From: Sinanaerobacter chloroacetimidivorans
GTDB taxonomy: Bacteria; Bacillota; Clostridia; Peptostreptococcales; Anaerovoracaceae
DNA length: 64,000 bases
NCBI RefSeq assembly: GCF_018128545.1
Contig: NZ_JAGSND010000001.1
Location: forward strand, 420,153 to 484,152
Reading direction: 5' to 3'
Shown here: positions 27,004 through 34,733 of the stretch, in pieces
Numbering within the stretch: position 1 is the stretch's first letter
How the letters are laid out: each line of letters begins with the position of its first letter
Translations under genes and position numbers: made by a program
The notes under the pieces: generated by a model
What the model was told of the DNA's origin: nothing
Databases searched by the model: none
The model's input: the letters and a program-made list of their open reading frames with translations, nothing else

Positions 27004-27294
27004 TCAGCAGCAGCTATTGCTGTTTTCCGAACAGTCACAGCTTGGCTCAGTCCCTCGCAGCAACCCATTGATGACTGCTGCAGCACATCCCACACCGGTC
27101 TTTACTGTTATGGCTGCTGCAGGACAATTTTTTTCACATGCACCGCACTCCATACAGTAATCACGATTATTGACTTTCGCTTTTCCCTTTTCTATGGAAA
27201 AAATGCCATGAGGACATACGTCCGTGCACATCCCGCAGCCAATACATCGTTCTGATTCCAGCTTTAATGTTACCACATTCTTTAAATACCGCAT
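27004..27294 (-). CDS. hgcB: HgcB, 2[4Fe-4S] ferredoxin of mercury methylation
   Basis: 96 residues with two CxxCxxCxxxCP cluster motifs: Cys17/20/23/27 and Cys47/50/53/57. Beyond a normal ferredoxin it has the features known for HgcB: a conserved single cysteine after the second cluster (Cys70 in GVGCAAAVINGLLRG) and a vicinal cysteine pair at the extreme C-terminus (Cys95-Cys96), with extra cysteines in the tail (PSCDCSENS). HgcB is thought to reduce the corrinoid of HgcA and pass Hg(II) to it through the tail cysteines. It follows hgcA by 13 bases, so the two are co-transcribed. The order and tail make a generic ferredoxin unlikely. Confidence 0.95.
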   Translation of the reverse strand: MRYLKNVVTLKLESERCIGCGMCTDVCPHGIFSIEKGKAKVNNRDYCMECGACEKNCPAAAITVKTGVGCAAAVINGLLRGTEPSCDCSENSNSCC

Positions 27295-27307
27295 CTTACA
27301 TCTCCTT

Positions 27308-28345
27308 TCAAAAAACCATTGATAAAAGACTGCCCGTAATCAGAAGAATAACCCCCAAACCAATAGAAATCGTGATTAGCGGAATGGATATTTTCATTTC
27401 CCTTATCACGCCAGAGAAGGAGGTGAAGGTTGAACAGCCTGTAAAATTCATAGCATAAAACGCAGATACAGAAGGGAGCACCAGCAAGTAAGAAATTGCT
27501 GTCAGCATGCCGTACTCCATACTTGTAAAACCATGGTTTAAGGTGATAATTCCAGCCGACCAAATCAACCCCAAAAACCATCCTTTCAGTGAAAAAGCCC
27601 TTCCCGGAATCCACGGCAGCAATATGGGCGTCAGCACACAGCCGACAATAACCGCACCAAAGTAAGCGTATAGATCCGTTCCGGTAAATCGCGAAATTCC
27701 TATTTGATTCAGAAGAAACATCATTCCGAATAGGATCAGGGAAGGTTTAACAGCTCCAACGATTTCAACCGGAGTCAAAACTGCTCTGTCCGCAAGGTTG
27801 AAATTCACAGTCCGCATTTCTTGATCTGCCTTCATTCCGTTTTTCAGGAACTTCGGGATATCTTCTGCTCTCACCGGTCCATAAACCACTTTAAATCCAG
27901 ACCGTTTCATTACTTCATGGGCAGAAACACCGACAGCACCCAACTGAGGCAATATCAGCGTTCTATGGCTTACAACCTTTGAAATTCCGGTAATTTCCAG
28001 TCTTTTTACAAGCTCCTCCGTACCGAAGGTTCCCTTTCCGGCAGCGCACCATACATTGACGCCCTTCGTATCGAGGACAAGGATCCAGGCCGAAATGCCT
28101 GACAGCTCTTTTCTAAGCGCATCAAAACTCAGCTTATAGTTTGCCGTTACCAGTACCGGTGAATCTGAATTGGGCCGGCCGACATAATAAAGGCCGGAGT
28201 CAATCTTGTAATTCATCCTGTTGATGCCCCATCTGACTTTCCATGCACCGAATACGTCTTGCATCGTTAATGAGGTAGATACCTCTACAGCTGTTGATTC
28301 ACTACAACAGCAGGGTCTATTTATTTCAGAACAACAGCTTCCCAT
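27308..28345 (-). CDS. hgcA: HgcA, corrinoid membrane protein of mercury methylation
   Basis: 345 residues. The corrinoid-binding domain (about 30-165) contains the HgcA signature GVNVWCAAGKGTFGTEE; Cys100 is the expected axial cobalt ligand. Five membrane helices follow from about residue 175 to the end. This combination, unlike CFeSP/CdhD, is diagnostic of HgcA, which transfers a methyl group from the tetrahydrofolate pathway to Hg(II) at the cytoplasmic side of the membrane. The N-terminus carries an additional cysteine cluster (CC at 4-5, CCC at 12-14) before the folded domain. The ATG at 28345 follows AAGGATATT. Its own consensus promoter lies about 120 bases upstream. No truncation is seen, so methylmercury production is predicted but not shown. 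Confidence 0.96.
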   Translation of the reverse strand: MGSCCSEINRPCCCSESTAVEVSTSLTMQDVFGAWKVRWGINRMNYKIDSGLYYVGRPNSDSPVLVTANYKLSFDALRKELSGISAWILVLDTKGVNVWCAAGKGTFGTEELVKRLEITGISKVVSHRTLILPQLGAVGVSAHEVMKRSGFKVVYGPVRAEDIPKFLKNGMKADQEMRTVNFNLADRAVLTPVEIVGAVKPSLILFGMMFLLNQIGISRFTGTDLYAYFGAVIVGCVLTPILLPWIPGRAFSLKGWFLGLIWSAGIITLNHGFTSMEYGMLTAISYLLVLPSVSAFYAMNFTGCSTFTSFSGVIREMKISIPLITISIGLGVILLITGSLLSMVF

Positions 28346-28454
28346 AATATCCTTCTTTCATTATTTTAATTCCGTATTCTTATTCACATCCTATTACTGC
28401 GGCAGTCCCTGTTCGGTGACCTCGGAGGAAATGCCGAAAATGAATGCCGCTACC

Positions 28455-28480
28455 GATATGGTTATTATATGCATCATATC
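28455..28480. promoter_or_regulatory. Dyad overlapping the -10 region of the hgcA promoter
   Basis: GATATG at 28455-28460 and CATATC at 28475-28480 form a perfect 6-bp inverted repeat spaced by 14 bases across the -10 box. It has the position of a repressor operator. No regulator gene is adjacent. Confidence 0.45.
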
Positions 28481-28492
28481 GATAATTGTCAA
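28464..28492 (-). promoter_or_regulatory. Consensus sigma-A promoter of hgcAB
   Basis: On the minus strand TTGACA (28492-28487) and TATAAT (28469-28464) are both perfect, with a 17-base spacer. Transcription would begin near 28457, leaving a leader of about 110 bases before hgcA. Confidence 0.85.
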
Positions 28493-28523
28493 TATGTTTT
28501 CTCCTCTAAAAAAAATTACCCCC

Positions 28524-28552
28524 TGGTTGATGTATTTGTATTACATCAACCA
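28524..28552. terminator. Perfect 11-bp dyad upstream of the hgcA promoter
   Basis: TGGTTGATGTA/TACATCAACCA with a 7-base loop. On the minus strand it is followed by GGGGGTAA and eight T, so it could terminate transcripts from the cysteine-rich gene upstream. Alternatively it is a binding site about 30 bases above the hgcA -35 box. Confidence 0.55.
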
Positions 28553-28724
28553 AGAGGCCTACACAAACTTTGAAATAGTCTCCTGGGAACTGCTTTATGA
28601 ACAATTTACGTCATTAGCATTTATCTTCTTCCGTTGAGGGAAAAGATGAAATCTCCTCCCTCTATAAGTAAAAAGTCCGTACGAAAAAATCTTATCTACT
28701 TTAAAGGTACATCATAATTTGATA
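28553..28724. other. Intergenic DNA before the hgcA control region
   Basis: No supported gene. The only structure seen is a weak inverted repeat GAGGGA...TCCCTC at about 28636-28663. Confidence 0.5.
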
Positions 28725-29282
28725 TTAGTCATCTGTTCGAATACAGCCGCGAATTTCATCATATCTTTTATCATAGATTGTTTCAGGGCATGTGTCAGGA
28801 CATACTTCAAAACATACTTCATAACATTTATGCTTTCGTCTTTTTTCTCTTTCGGCAAGAATTTCATTTACTCCTTGAATAAGATTACATAACCCTTCTT
28901 CAAGAGCTTTCAGCCCTTCGCGAACAAGATCGATACCTTCGCAAAGGCAGCAATTCTGGAGATTACACAGACCTTCCTGAACACCCTTGATACCGTCTTT
29001 GATATCACAGATGCCTTCTTTGATACCCATATTACTTTTGTAATCACATTCAAAATCGAAGTCTTTTAATCCTTCAATCACATCACTTAGGCCTTTTTCA
29101 ACTTTACAAAGCCCTTTTTCAATACATATTATACCTTCGCGAATTCTACAACAGCAGATGTCATCAAGGCCTTCTTTAATATCTTTAATACCCTCTTTGA
29201 TTTCGCTGATGCCTTTTTGAATCGCATCGATATCATCTCGCTTACAATCGCATTTACAGCTGTACTGTCTATTTTTATACAT
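28725..29282 (-). CDS. Cysteine-rich heptad-repeat protein, unknown function
   Basis: 185 residues with 20 cysteines. From about residue 18 to 145 it is built of a seven-residue repeat of the form E/K-G-I/L-x-x-I/V/L-x (for example KGISEIKEGIKDIKEGLDDI), some 14 copies, predicting a long helix or coiled coil. Cysteines cluster at the N-terminus (SCKCDCK), in CCC and NCCLC breaks between repeat blocks, and in a C-terminal CxxxCxxxCxxxC run (KCYEVCFEVCPDTCPE). I recognise no family. GGTGATGAG precedes the ATG. It has no signal peptide. Its position directly upstream of hgcAB, on the same strand, hints at thiol metal binding, but spore or envelope roles are equally possible. A dyad with T-run separates it from the hgcA promoter. 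Confidence 0.75.
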   Translation of the reverse strand: MYKNRQYSCKCDCKRDDIDAIQKGISEIKEGIKDIKEGLDDICCCRIREGIICIEKGLCKVEKGLSDVIEGLKDFDFECDYKSNMGIKEGICDIKDGIKGVQEGLCNLQNCCLCEGIDLVREGLKALEEGLCNLIQGVNEILAEREKRRKHKCYEVCFEVCPDTCPETIYDKRYDEIRGCIRTDD

Positions 29283-29406
29283 ATCTCATCACCTTTTTAT
29301 ATAATATTTCACCTAATTTAGGTATAGTTAATTATATGAAGAAGTAATAAAAAGTGTTAAAAAGGGAACCTAATAGTAACACTCAAGATAATAGAAAAAT
29401 AGCTTT

Positions 29407-30294
29407 TTATTTAACCCCTGACCTAGCCTGATCCAAAACTTTTAAATCAAATTTTTTCATCTTTAAAAAAGCTTCCGTTACACGCTGGACTTCCTCCTTT
29501 GAGCCATGGTACATGATGTCATCCAGATTGACTGGGACAATCTGCCATGAAACACCGAATTTATCCTTTAGCCAGCCACATTGTTCGGCTTCGGGAACAG
29601 CCGATAGCTTGTCCCAATAGTAGTCGATCTCGCTCTGGTTTTCGCATTTAACCATTAGTGAAAAGGATTCATTAAATGTGAAATCTGCATCAAACCCATT
29701 ATCCATGGCTGAGAAATTCATTCCACTAAGCTTAAATCCGGCATAGTTTACTTTAGCCGTGGATAATTGAGCTTCTCCTTCCCCATAATAGCTGATCAGG
29801 TTTATCTCCGAGTCCGTGAAGATGCTGGTATAATACGTTATAGCTTCTTCTGCTTTTCCACATACGCTACCGGTAAACAAAAAGTTCGGAGTAATTTTTT
29901 GTCCGTTTGTTTCCTCCTCAACAAGCATTAATTGCCAGGATAACCCGTAACGATCCTGGATCCATGCGTAACGCTTGCTGAATGGATATTCACCAAGAGG
30001 CATCAGCTCTGAACCGCCATTAGAAAGAGCCTCCCATTTAGAATTCACTTCTTCAACCGTACTACATGCTACCATGAGAGAAATTGATGGATTCAATTTG
30101 AAATATGGTCCTGCACTGATTGCACTGAATAACTGTCCTGAAAGTTGGAAGCTTACCATTTCCGCATCACCTGAAGGGGTGCCCTCAATTACAGTTGTAT
30201 CCAGAAGCTTTGAATTGTCAAATATGCTGATGTAGAAAAGGGCCGCCTCTTTGCCCTCTTTGTCATACCATAAGTGTGGGATGATCTTTTGCAT
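29407..30294 (-). CDS. Two-domain VOC/PhnB-like protein
   Basis: 295 residues made of two glyoxalase/PhnB-type modules of about 140 each. Both begin with the same pattern (IPHLWYDKEGKEAALFYISIF and, in the second, FLFTGSVCGKAEEAITYYTS), both have a mid segment FSAI/FSAMDxG, and both end with the W-x-x-D-x-x-GxSWQ motif. Proteins of this kind are often labelled 3-demethylubiquinone methyltransferase-like, which is misleading in an anaerobe. The real substrate is unknown; metal-dependent rearrangement or drug binding are known for the superfamily. GAAAGGAG precedes the ATG. It is probably monocistronic. Confidence 0.85.
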   Translation of the reverse strand: MQKIIPHLWYDKEGKEAALFYISIFDNSKLLDTTVIEGTPSGDAEMVSFQLSGQLFSAISAGPYFKLNPSISLMVACSTVEEVNSKWEALSNGGSELMPLGEYPFSKRYAWIQDRYGLSWQLMLVEEETNGQKITPNFLFTGSVCGKAEEAITYYTSIFTDSEINLISYYGEGEAQLSTAKVNYAGFKLSGMNFSAMDNGFDADFTFNESFSLMVKCENQSEIDYYWDKLSAVPEAEQCGWLKDKFGVSWQIVPVNLDDIMYHGSKEEVQRVTEAFLKMKKFDLKVLDQARSGVK

Positions 30295-30479
30295 TATAAA
30301 ACTCCTTTCAATTTGTTACCACAGTCTCTACAAAAGTGATCCGTGTCATCATATTCCACAGAGAAACAAGCAAAGAAGAATATTTCACCATATGCCAATA
30401 CGTCTCCACAGGTATCTTGTATTCCCTGAATGCTTTCCGCCATCAAAAGCAAACTACTGCAAACAATCATCCTTCCCCA

Positions 30480-31496
30480 TTAAACATCAAACCCAAATAT
30501 TTCAATACTTGCAATATAGCTGATATCTTCATACAGGATTCCATCTTTATTGTTAAGCAAAGATATTTTTAGTTCACCTGAAGGTCCTTCTTTAATGGTT
30601 TCTTGCATCTTACCCTTCTTTGGTGAAATTAACTCCCCAATATTGTCCATTTTCGCTTCCAGCCTAAGTGTTACTTTACTGTTCTTTAATGATAATGCAA
30701 CCATTTGTTTGGTTACACATTCTAATTGTAATTTACTCCGATTATAAGATGCAAATCGGTATTCCTTTTTATCGATGACCAAATTACAAATAAATCCGAA
30801 AAAGTTTCTTTTCATAAATGGAATATCCGCAGCGGAGCAAACGATACTTGTATTGGTATTCTTAAAATGATTAGATTGTACCCAGATATACTTTTTGGGG
30901 AAAGAAGTTCCCCAGTCCTTCTCAATGTATCCTTTGCTGTTATTAAAATCTATATCTAGATTATCAATCTTTAAATTTCCATGAACCTTATGATTCATGC
31001 TGATGACACCATGATAACATTCCATATTCGGAATATATGCGAAAAACCCCATTATATTTGGCATGAAAATCGATTTGTGTATGGAAGTGAAGGGATCTAA
31101 TTTGAAAGTACCCTCAATGTTTATATTGTGATCTGTTAGTTGAACCGATATCTCTGTTTCAGTGAAAATATTGTTTGCAACTCGAATCATGAATGGATGA
31201 TCATTATAGCTAAAATATTCCACGGGGTATTTACAATAACCTGTTTTTACGAATTTAACGTCATTTTCATCTGAGCCTACATAAATATATTGTACGAAAC
31301 TATGGGAATCATTCACAACCAAACTGATACCCGGAATAAAGCAGACCACCGTTTTCTCATCTTGCGAAACCTGTTTGTAGTACCATCCCTCAAAATATTC
31401 ATCTACCGTATTGCTTCCTTGAAACAGAATAGGATTTGTAATTTTATTTAACAACAAAATTCTTTCCTTTCCCCTTATCATAGAGGCTATGTCCAA
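30480..31496 (-). CDS. Tocopherol cyclase-like (lipocalin-type) protein
   Basis: About 338 residues. NPILFQGSNTVDEYFEGWYY near the N-terminus, GYIEKDWGTSFPKKYIW in the middle and the following IVCSAADIPF region are characteristic of the tocopherol cyclase/AttH-like double-lipocalin family. In plants the relative closes the chroman ring of tocopherol; bacterial members are uncharacterised, and the substrate here is probably a membrane lipid or exported compound. It lies six bases after the ABC permease gene, so it is the third gene of that operon. The start is uncertain: TTG at 31496 is behind GGGGA, and ATG at 31481 is possible. Confidence 0.72.
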   Translation of the reverse strand: MDIASMIRGKERILLLNKITNPILFQGSNTVDEYFEGWYYKQVSQDEKTVVCFIPGISLVVNDSHSFVQYIYVGSDENDVKFVKTGYCKYPVEYFSYNDHPFMIRVANNIFTETEISVQLTDHNINIEGTFKLDPFTSIHKSIFMPNIMGFFAYIPNMECYHGVISMNHKVHGNLKIDNLDIDFNNSKGYIEKDWGTSFPKKYIWVQSNHFKNTNTSIVCSAADIPFMKRNFFGFICNLVIDKKEYRFASYNRSKLQLECVTKQMVALSLKNSKVTLRLEAKMDNIGELISPKKGKMQETIKEGPSGELKISLLNNKDGILYEDISYIASIEIFGFDV

Positions 31497-31502
31497 CTGA
31501 GC

Positions 31503-32339
31503 TTATCCCCATATGGCATTCGCGTCATTTGCACTTCGATTTACACGAGAAAAATCGGTTTTCACAAAGGAATTTGTGGATAAGAACAGAAATACTAAGC
31601 CTATCGCTATAATGATCACAAAAGACAAGATAGGCGTAACAATAAAACCATTGATATCAATCGCCAACCCTTCCCTTACAAGTTCAGCCGCCGATAAATC
31701 TGTTTTTTCCAAAACAATCATACGGAAAAAGGCTGTCGCGTAGGTCATCGGATTAAAATACGCAACATACCGAAGGGATTCGGGCAACAGCCCAAGAGGT
31801 ATATATGCGCCTGATATAAACGTTAAGGGCATCGTGATTGCTGTTTTAACGATCTGAAAGGTTTGTCCGTTGCGCACCTTCGTTGCCAGGAAAAGCCCAA
31901 CACCGGAAAAGACAAGCCCAACACAGATCATCGCGCAAAGGACAAGCAGAGGTGTTGTCCATGTCGTAAATTTAATGCCTACAAACAACCCAATCGCTAA
32001 TACCAAAATCCCCTGTACCGTAGAAACGGTAGCTGCTGATAATAATTGTCCTACCGCAACAGCAACCCTTTTGGCCGGAGAAACTAAAACTTCTTTCATA
32101 AATCCGCTTACCATATCGTCAACGGTAGACGAAGCCAGATTCAGTGAACTTTCAAACACTGTCGTTATGATGACACCGGAAAGCATATATGCGATAGGAT
32201 TGTCTATAAAATCAGTCTTAAAAATCGCACCAAACACATAAACAAAGAAAAAAGGAAAGATCAGCGAAAAAATTAATCCTGTTCTATTTCTGATAAAGGC
32301 TTTTAACCCTCTTTTCCACAATGCAAATACGGTATTCAT
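31503..32339 (-). CDS. ABC-2 type exporter permease
   Basis: 278 residues with six hydrophobic segments (for example GLIFSLIFPFFFVYVFGAIF, TPILSFVIIIAIGLVFLFL) and the ABC-2 signature region PLTFISGAYIPLGLLPESLRYVAYFNPMTY before the fifth segment. It forms the membrane part of a drug/lipid exporter with the ATPase encoded immediately upstream, whose stop codon adjoins its start. The downstream lipocalin-like gene suggests export or modification of a lipophilic molecule. Confidence 0.88.
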   Translation of the reverse strand: MNTVFALWKRGLKAFIRNRTGLIFSLIFPFFFVYVFGAIFKTDFIDNPIAYMLSGVIITTVFESSLNLASSTVDDMVSGFMKEVLVSPAKRVAVAVGQLLSAATVSTVQGILVLAIGLFVGIKFTTWTTPLLVLCAMICVGLVFSGVGLFLATKVRNGQTFQIVKTAITMPLTFISGAYIPLGLLPESLRYVAYFNPMTYATAFFRMIVLEKTDLSAAELVREGLAIDINGFIVTPILSFVIIIAIGLVFLFLSTNSFVKTDFSRVNRSANDANAIWG

Positions 32340-32340
32340 A

Positions 32341-33261
32341 TTACGCCTCCTCCCTGATCTTTTTCCCTGTTATCTCTAGAAAAACATCATTAAATGTACC
32401 TTTTTTGATTTCTATATTGCTGATATGGTCTTTATGAAGGCTTAAGACCTGTAATAAACAATCAAGCTTTTCAGCCTCTACCTTATAGTAACCTTCTTTT
32501 TTTTCATATTTCAGCTCATATTGTACCAGCAATTGCTCCAGTTCAGCTTCATTTTTTGTAGAAATATATGCTCTATCCTTTGTGAACTCTTTTTTTAGCG
32601 CGTATGGTGTATCATGGGCAACGATTACCCCATTGTCGATGATTGCAATTTTGTTGCATATTTCAGCTTCTTCCATGTAATGTGTGGTTAGAAAAATTGT
32701 GATATTTCTTTCTTTTTGCAGCTTGAGAATATACTCCCAAATATGTGCACGTGTCTGGGGATCAAGACCTGTTGTCGGTTCATCGAGAAATAAAACCTTC
32801 GGATAATGAATCAATCCACGCGCTATTTCTACACGGCGTTTCATTCCGCCTGACAAAGCGGCTACGGATTTCTTTCTTTCATCCAATAAATCAACGAGGG
32901 TTAAAACAAACCGTATCCGTTCTTCCACTTCTTTCTTAGGTATGTTATAGAAAACGCAGTGCATTTTAAGATTTTCTTCAATTGTCATTTTGGAGTCTAA
33001 TGTGGAATCTTGAAACACGACACCGATTGTCGATCGAACTTCGCTTTTCTGTGTAGTAACATCTTTCCCATTTATTAAAAGTGTACCCGAAGTTTTTTCA
33101 AATATCGTACATAACGTATTGATTGTTGTACTTTTCCCAGCACCATTAGGTCCTAAAAAAGCGAAAATAGTCCCTTCTTCCACATGAAAGGAGATATTAT
33201 TTACGGCAGTAAAATCACCATATTTTTTAGTAAAATTTTTAACTTCGATTATAGGATTCAT
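32341..33261 (-). CDS. ABC exporter ATP-binding protein (DrrA-like)
   Basis: 306 residues. Walker A GPNGAGKSTT near residue 36, Q-loop VFQDSTLD, signature LSGGMKRRVEIARG, Walker B VLFLDEPTTGLDPQTR and the switch His in TTHYMEEAE. The C-terminal extension of about 80 residues is typical of daunorubicin-type exporters. It powers the adjacent permease. AAGGAGAAAG precedes the ATG. The operon promoter with a dyad in its spacer lies 130 bases upstream. Confidence 0.93.
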   Translation of the reverse strand: MNPIIEVKNFTKKYGDFTAVNNISFHVEEGTIFAFLGPNGAGKSTTINTLCTIFEKTSGTLLINGKDVTTQKSEVRSTIGVVFQDSTLDSKMTIEENLKMHCVFYNIPKKEVEERIRFVLTLVDLLDERKKSVAALSGGMKRRVEIARGLIHYPKVLFLDEPTTGLDPQTRAHIWEYILKLQKERNITIFLTTHYMEEAEICNKIAIIDNGVIVAHDTPYALKKEFTKDRAYISTKNEAELEQLLVQYELKYEKKEGYYKVEAEKLDCLLQVLSLHKDHISNIEIKKGTFNDVFLEITGKKIREEA

Positions 33262-33391
33262 CTTATTTCTTTCTCCTTAGCAGGTTTTATTATTTATTCG
33301 TCATACTGATGATATAAAGTTTTTGTTCAGAAATTCCAGTAGCTGAATCTTCCGCAATTATAATTAGAAGATATTAAAACTTAACTACTAT

Positions 33392-33420
33392 AATATACCA
33401 GAACATTTGTTCTAAGGCAA
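33392..33420 (-). promoter_or_regulatory. Promoter of the exporter operon with a palindrome in the spacer
   Basis: On the minus strand TTGCCT (33420-33415) and TATATT (33397-33392) are 17 bases apart. The spacer holds the perfect palindrome AGAACA-TT-TGTTCT at 33400-33413. Its core, GAAC-N4-GTTC, fits the SOS-box core, but TetR- or MerR-type control is as likely for a drug exporter. Confidence 0.6.
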
Positions 33421-33528
33421 CTATTTCTTACCGAGGCGAAAATGTCTGTTAATTGCAAAAGTAAATGGCAAAGTAAAAAAAGATGATCCAAGAACTTTAA
33501 AGCTGCATTTTACTTTTGCGGAAAAAGT

Positions 33529-33606
33529 TTTGCTGCTTTTTTTGGCATGCAGGATTTAGAGAAAAGTTCGATCAAAGCATATTCTCCTATGAATTATAAG
33601 AGATAG
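33529..33606 (+). pseudogene. Possible decayed IS3-type transposase tail
   Basis: The plus-strand frame ending at TAG 33604-33606 reads FFGMQDLEKSS...YSPMNYKR, resembling an SFFG...SPxxYR C-terminus of IS3-family transposases with the middle deleted. Nothing else supports it. The rest of 33262-33683 holds only the exporter promoter. Confidence 0.3.
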
Positions 33607-33683
33607 TTTTAACTTGTTAAGGGAAAAGCTGACTAAAGATTATGCTTATAATCTCACCGATAAATCGGAATTTATCTATCAGT

Positions 33684-34526
33684 TCAATTACTCATTGTTC
33701 CTAATTTTTCCATAAACTTCTCATAAGTTATCTTACCTAATGCAAATTTCATCATTTCCAGATACATTTTTTCGCCTTTTGTATACGGTCTATTAATGCA
33801 AATATCCAGCAATTCCATCTCATTTTCCATAGGACTTAACACATTATTTCTCTTTGAAAACGCCTCATAATAACGTATACCAAATTTTCTTTGTGAAATC
33901 GCATTCATATGAATTCCATCTGGATTAGATGTTAATTCTTCTGCTGTTACGAAATAACTATTTTTCTGTTCTGAAGCAAATTTTTGTAATTCATGATTTA
34001 CCAATTCGTATTCTATACAGTTCAATCCAAAGCCTGATTTTCCCAAGAAATCACCCAAACCACCAATAATGAATGGAACTTCTGGTGCATTCAGTTTTTT
34101 TCTCAATGCCTCCACAATTACATGTAATTTTTCATAATAGGTCTGATAGCTTCCTCCATAACTATCATTTTCCCCTTGATGCCATAAAATTCCGATAAGT
34201 TCGCTATCCTGCATTGCAAATTTTGTCTGACTGACTGCATGTTTAAAAAATGTTTTATCTACAGCCCAATCATCCAACGAACTTCCACCTTCTGCACAAG
34301 GAATTAAACCAATCTTATCTTCTTCATTTTCCATACACCACATTGCAGCAAAAGAACCTGCAAGTCCAACACCTGAGACAGGTCTATCATAGTTAATTGG
34401 CTCTGTCATCATTTGCCATCTACCATTACGAAGCATTTGAATTCTCTCATTACAAATCATTGGTACTTCATCTATAAAGCCACGGCCAGCCATATTTGAC
34501 TGTCCAATCATTAAAACTGATTTCAT
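33684..34526 (-). CDS. SGNH-type carbohydrate/sialate O-acetylesterase
   Basis: 280 residues. The N-terminal block MKSVLMIGQSNMAGRG carries the catalytic serine, PCAEGGSSLDDW and WHQGENDS are the Gly and Asn/Gln blocks of the sialate-O-acetylesterase family, and the catalytic Asp-His is in NPDGIHMNAIS. It removes acetyl groups from sugars. There is no signal peptide, so it probably acts in the cytoplasm on imported substrates. The last ~50 residues are an extra helical tail outside the usual domain. TTAGGAGAAAT precedes the ATG. No sugar-uptake genes are adjacent, and mobile-element debris lies upstream, so it may be a transferred accessory gene. Confidence 0.85.
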   Translation of the reverse strand: MKSVLMIGQSNMAGRGFIDEVPMICNERIQMLRNGRWQMMTEPINYDRPVSGVGLAGSFAAMWCMENEEDKIGLIPCAEGGSSLDDWAVDKTFFKHAVSQTKFAMQDSELIGILWHQGENDSYGGSYQTYYEKLHVIVEALRKKLNAPEVPFIIGGLGDFLGKSGFGLNCIEYELVNHELQKFASEQKNSYFVTAEELTSNPDGIHMNAISQRKFGIRYYEAFSKRNNVLSPMENEMELLDICINRPYTKGEKMYLEMMKFALGKITYEKFMEKLGTMSN

Positions 34527-34556
34527 TGTATTTCTCCTAACTTATATTGCTTAAAC

Positions 34557-34626
34557 TTCCTCTGCAAATTCCTGTTTATCTGCATTCTCATCATCTTCCA
34601 TGACGACTGCATTTGCCGTTTCAATT
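34557..34626 (-). pseudogene. Decayed C-terminal tail of an unidentified gene
   Basis: The minus strand encodes ETANAVVMEDDENADKQEF followed shortly by a stop, with no start. A related sequence occurs at about 40417-40465, sharing GACTGCATTTGCC and its surroundings. Both copies are close to transposase debris. The parent protein is not recognised. Confidence 0.4.
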
Positions 34627-34630
34627 AACA

Positions 34631-34708
34631 CTCATCGAATATGAACTTGTTAACGCAAGGAATGGGAGAACTACAAAACGAAAAATAAGCATCTTACAGT
34701 ATCGGATT
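34631..34708 (+). mobile_element. 5' remnant of an IS30-like element, copy 1
   Basis: About 78 bases closely match 39387-39464: both run from CTCATCG through GGAATGGGAG to CATCTTACAG and ATCGGA. The second copy continues into an IS30-type transposase N-terminus, so this is a shorter fragment of the same element. The reading frame is already broken. Confidence 0.65.
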
Positions 34709-34733
34709 TTCAATTACAAAAAATAAAATAGTG

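Noticed and set aside
28394..28492. A possible 32-codon TTG-started gene before hgcA with an AGGAG site
   Set aside because: Its TTG start is the first half of the perfect -35 box and the transcript would start inside it, so it would not be translated from the hgcA promoter.
33400..33413. AGAACATTTGTTCT as a LexA/SOS box
   Set aside because: The GAAC-N4-GTTC core fits, but the outer bases (CG) of the Firmicute consensus are missing and the genes are not repair genes; kept only as an unassigned operator.
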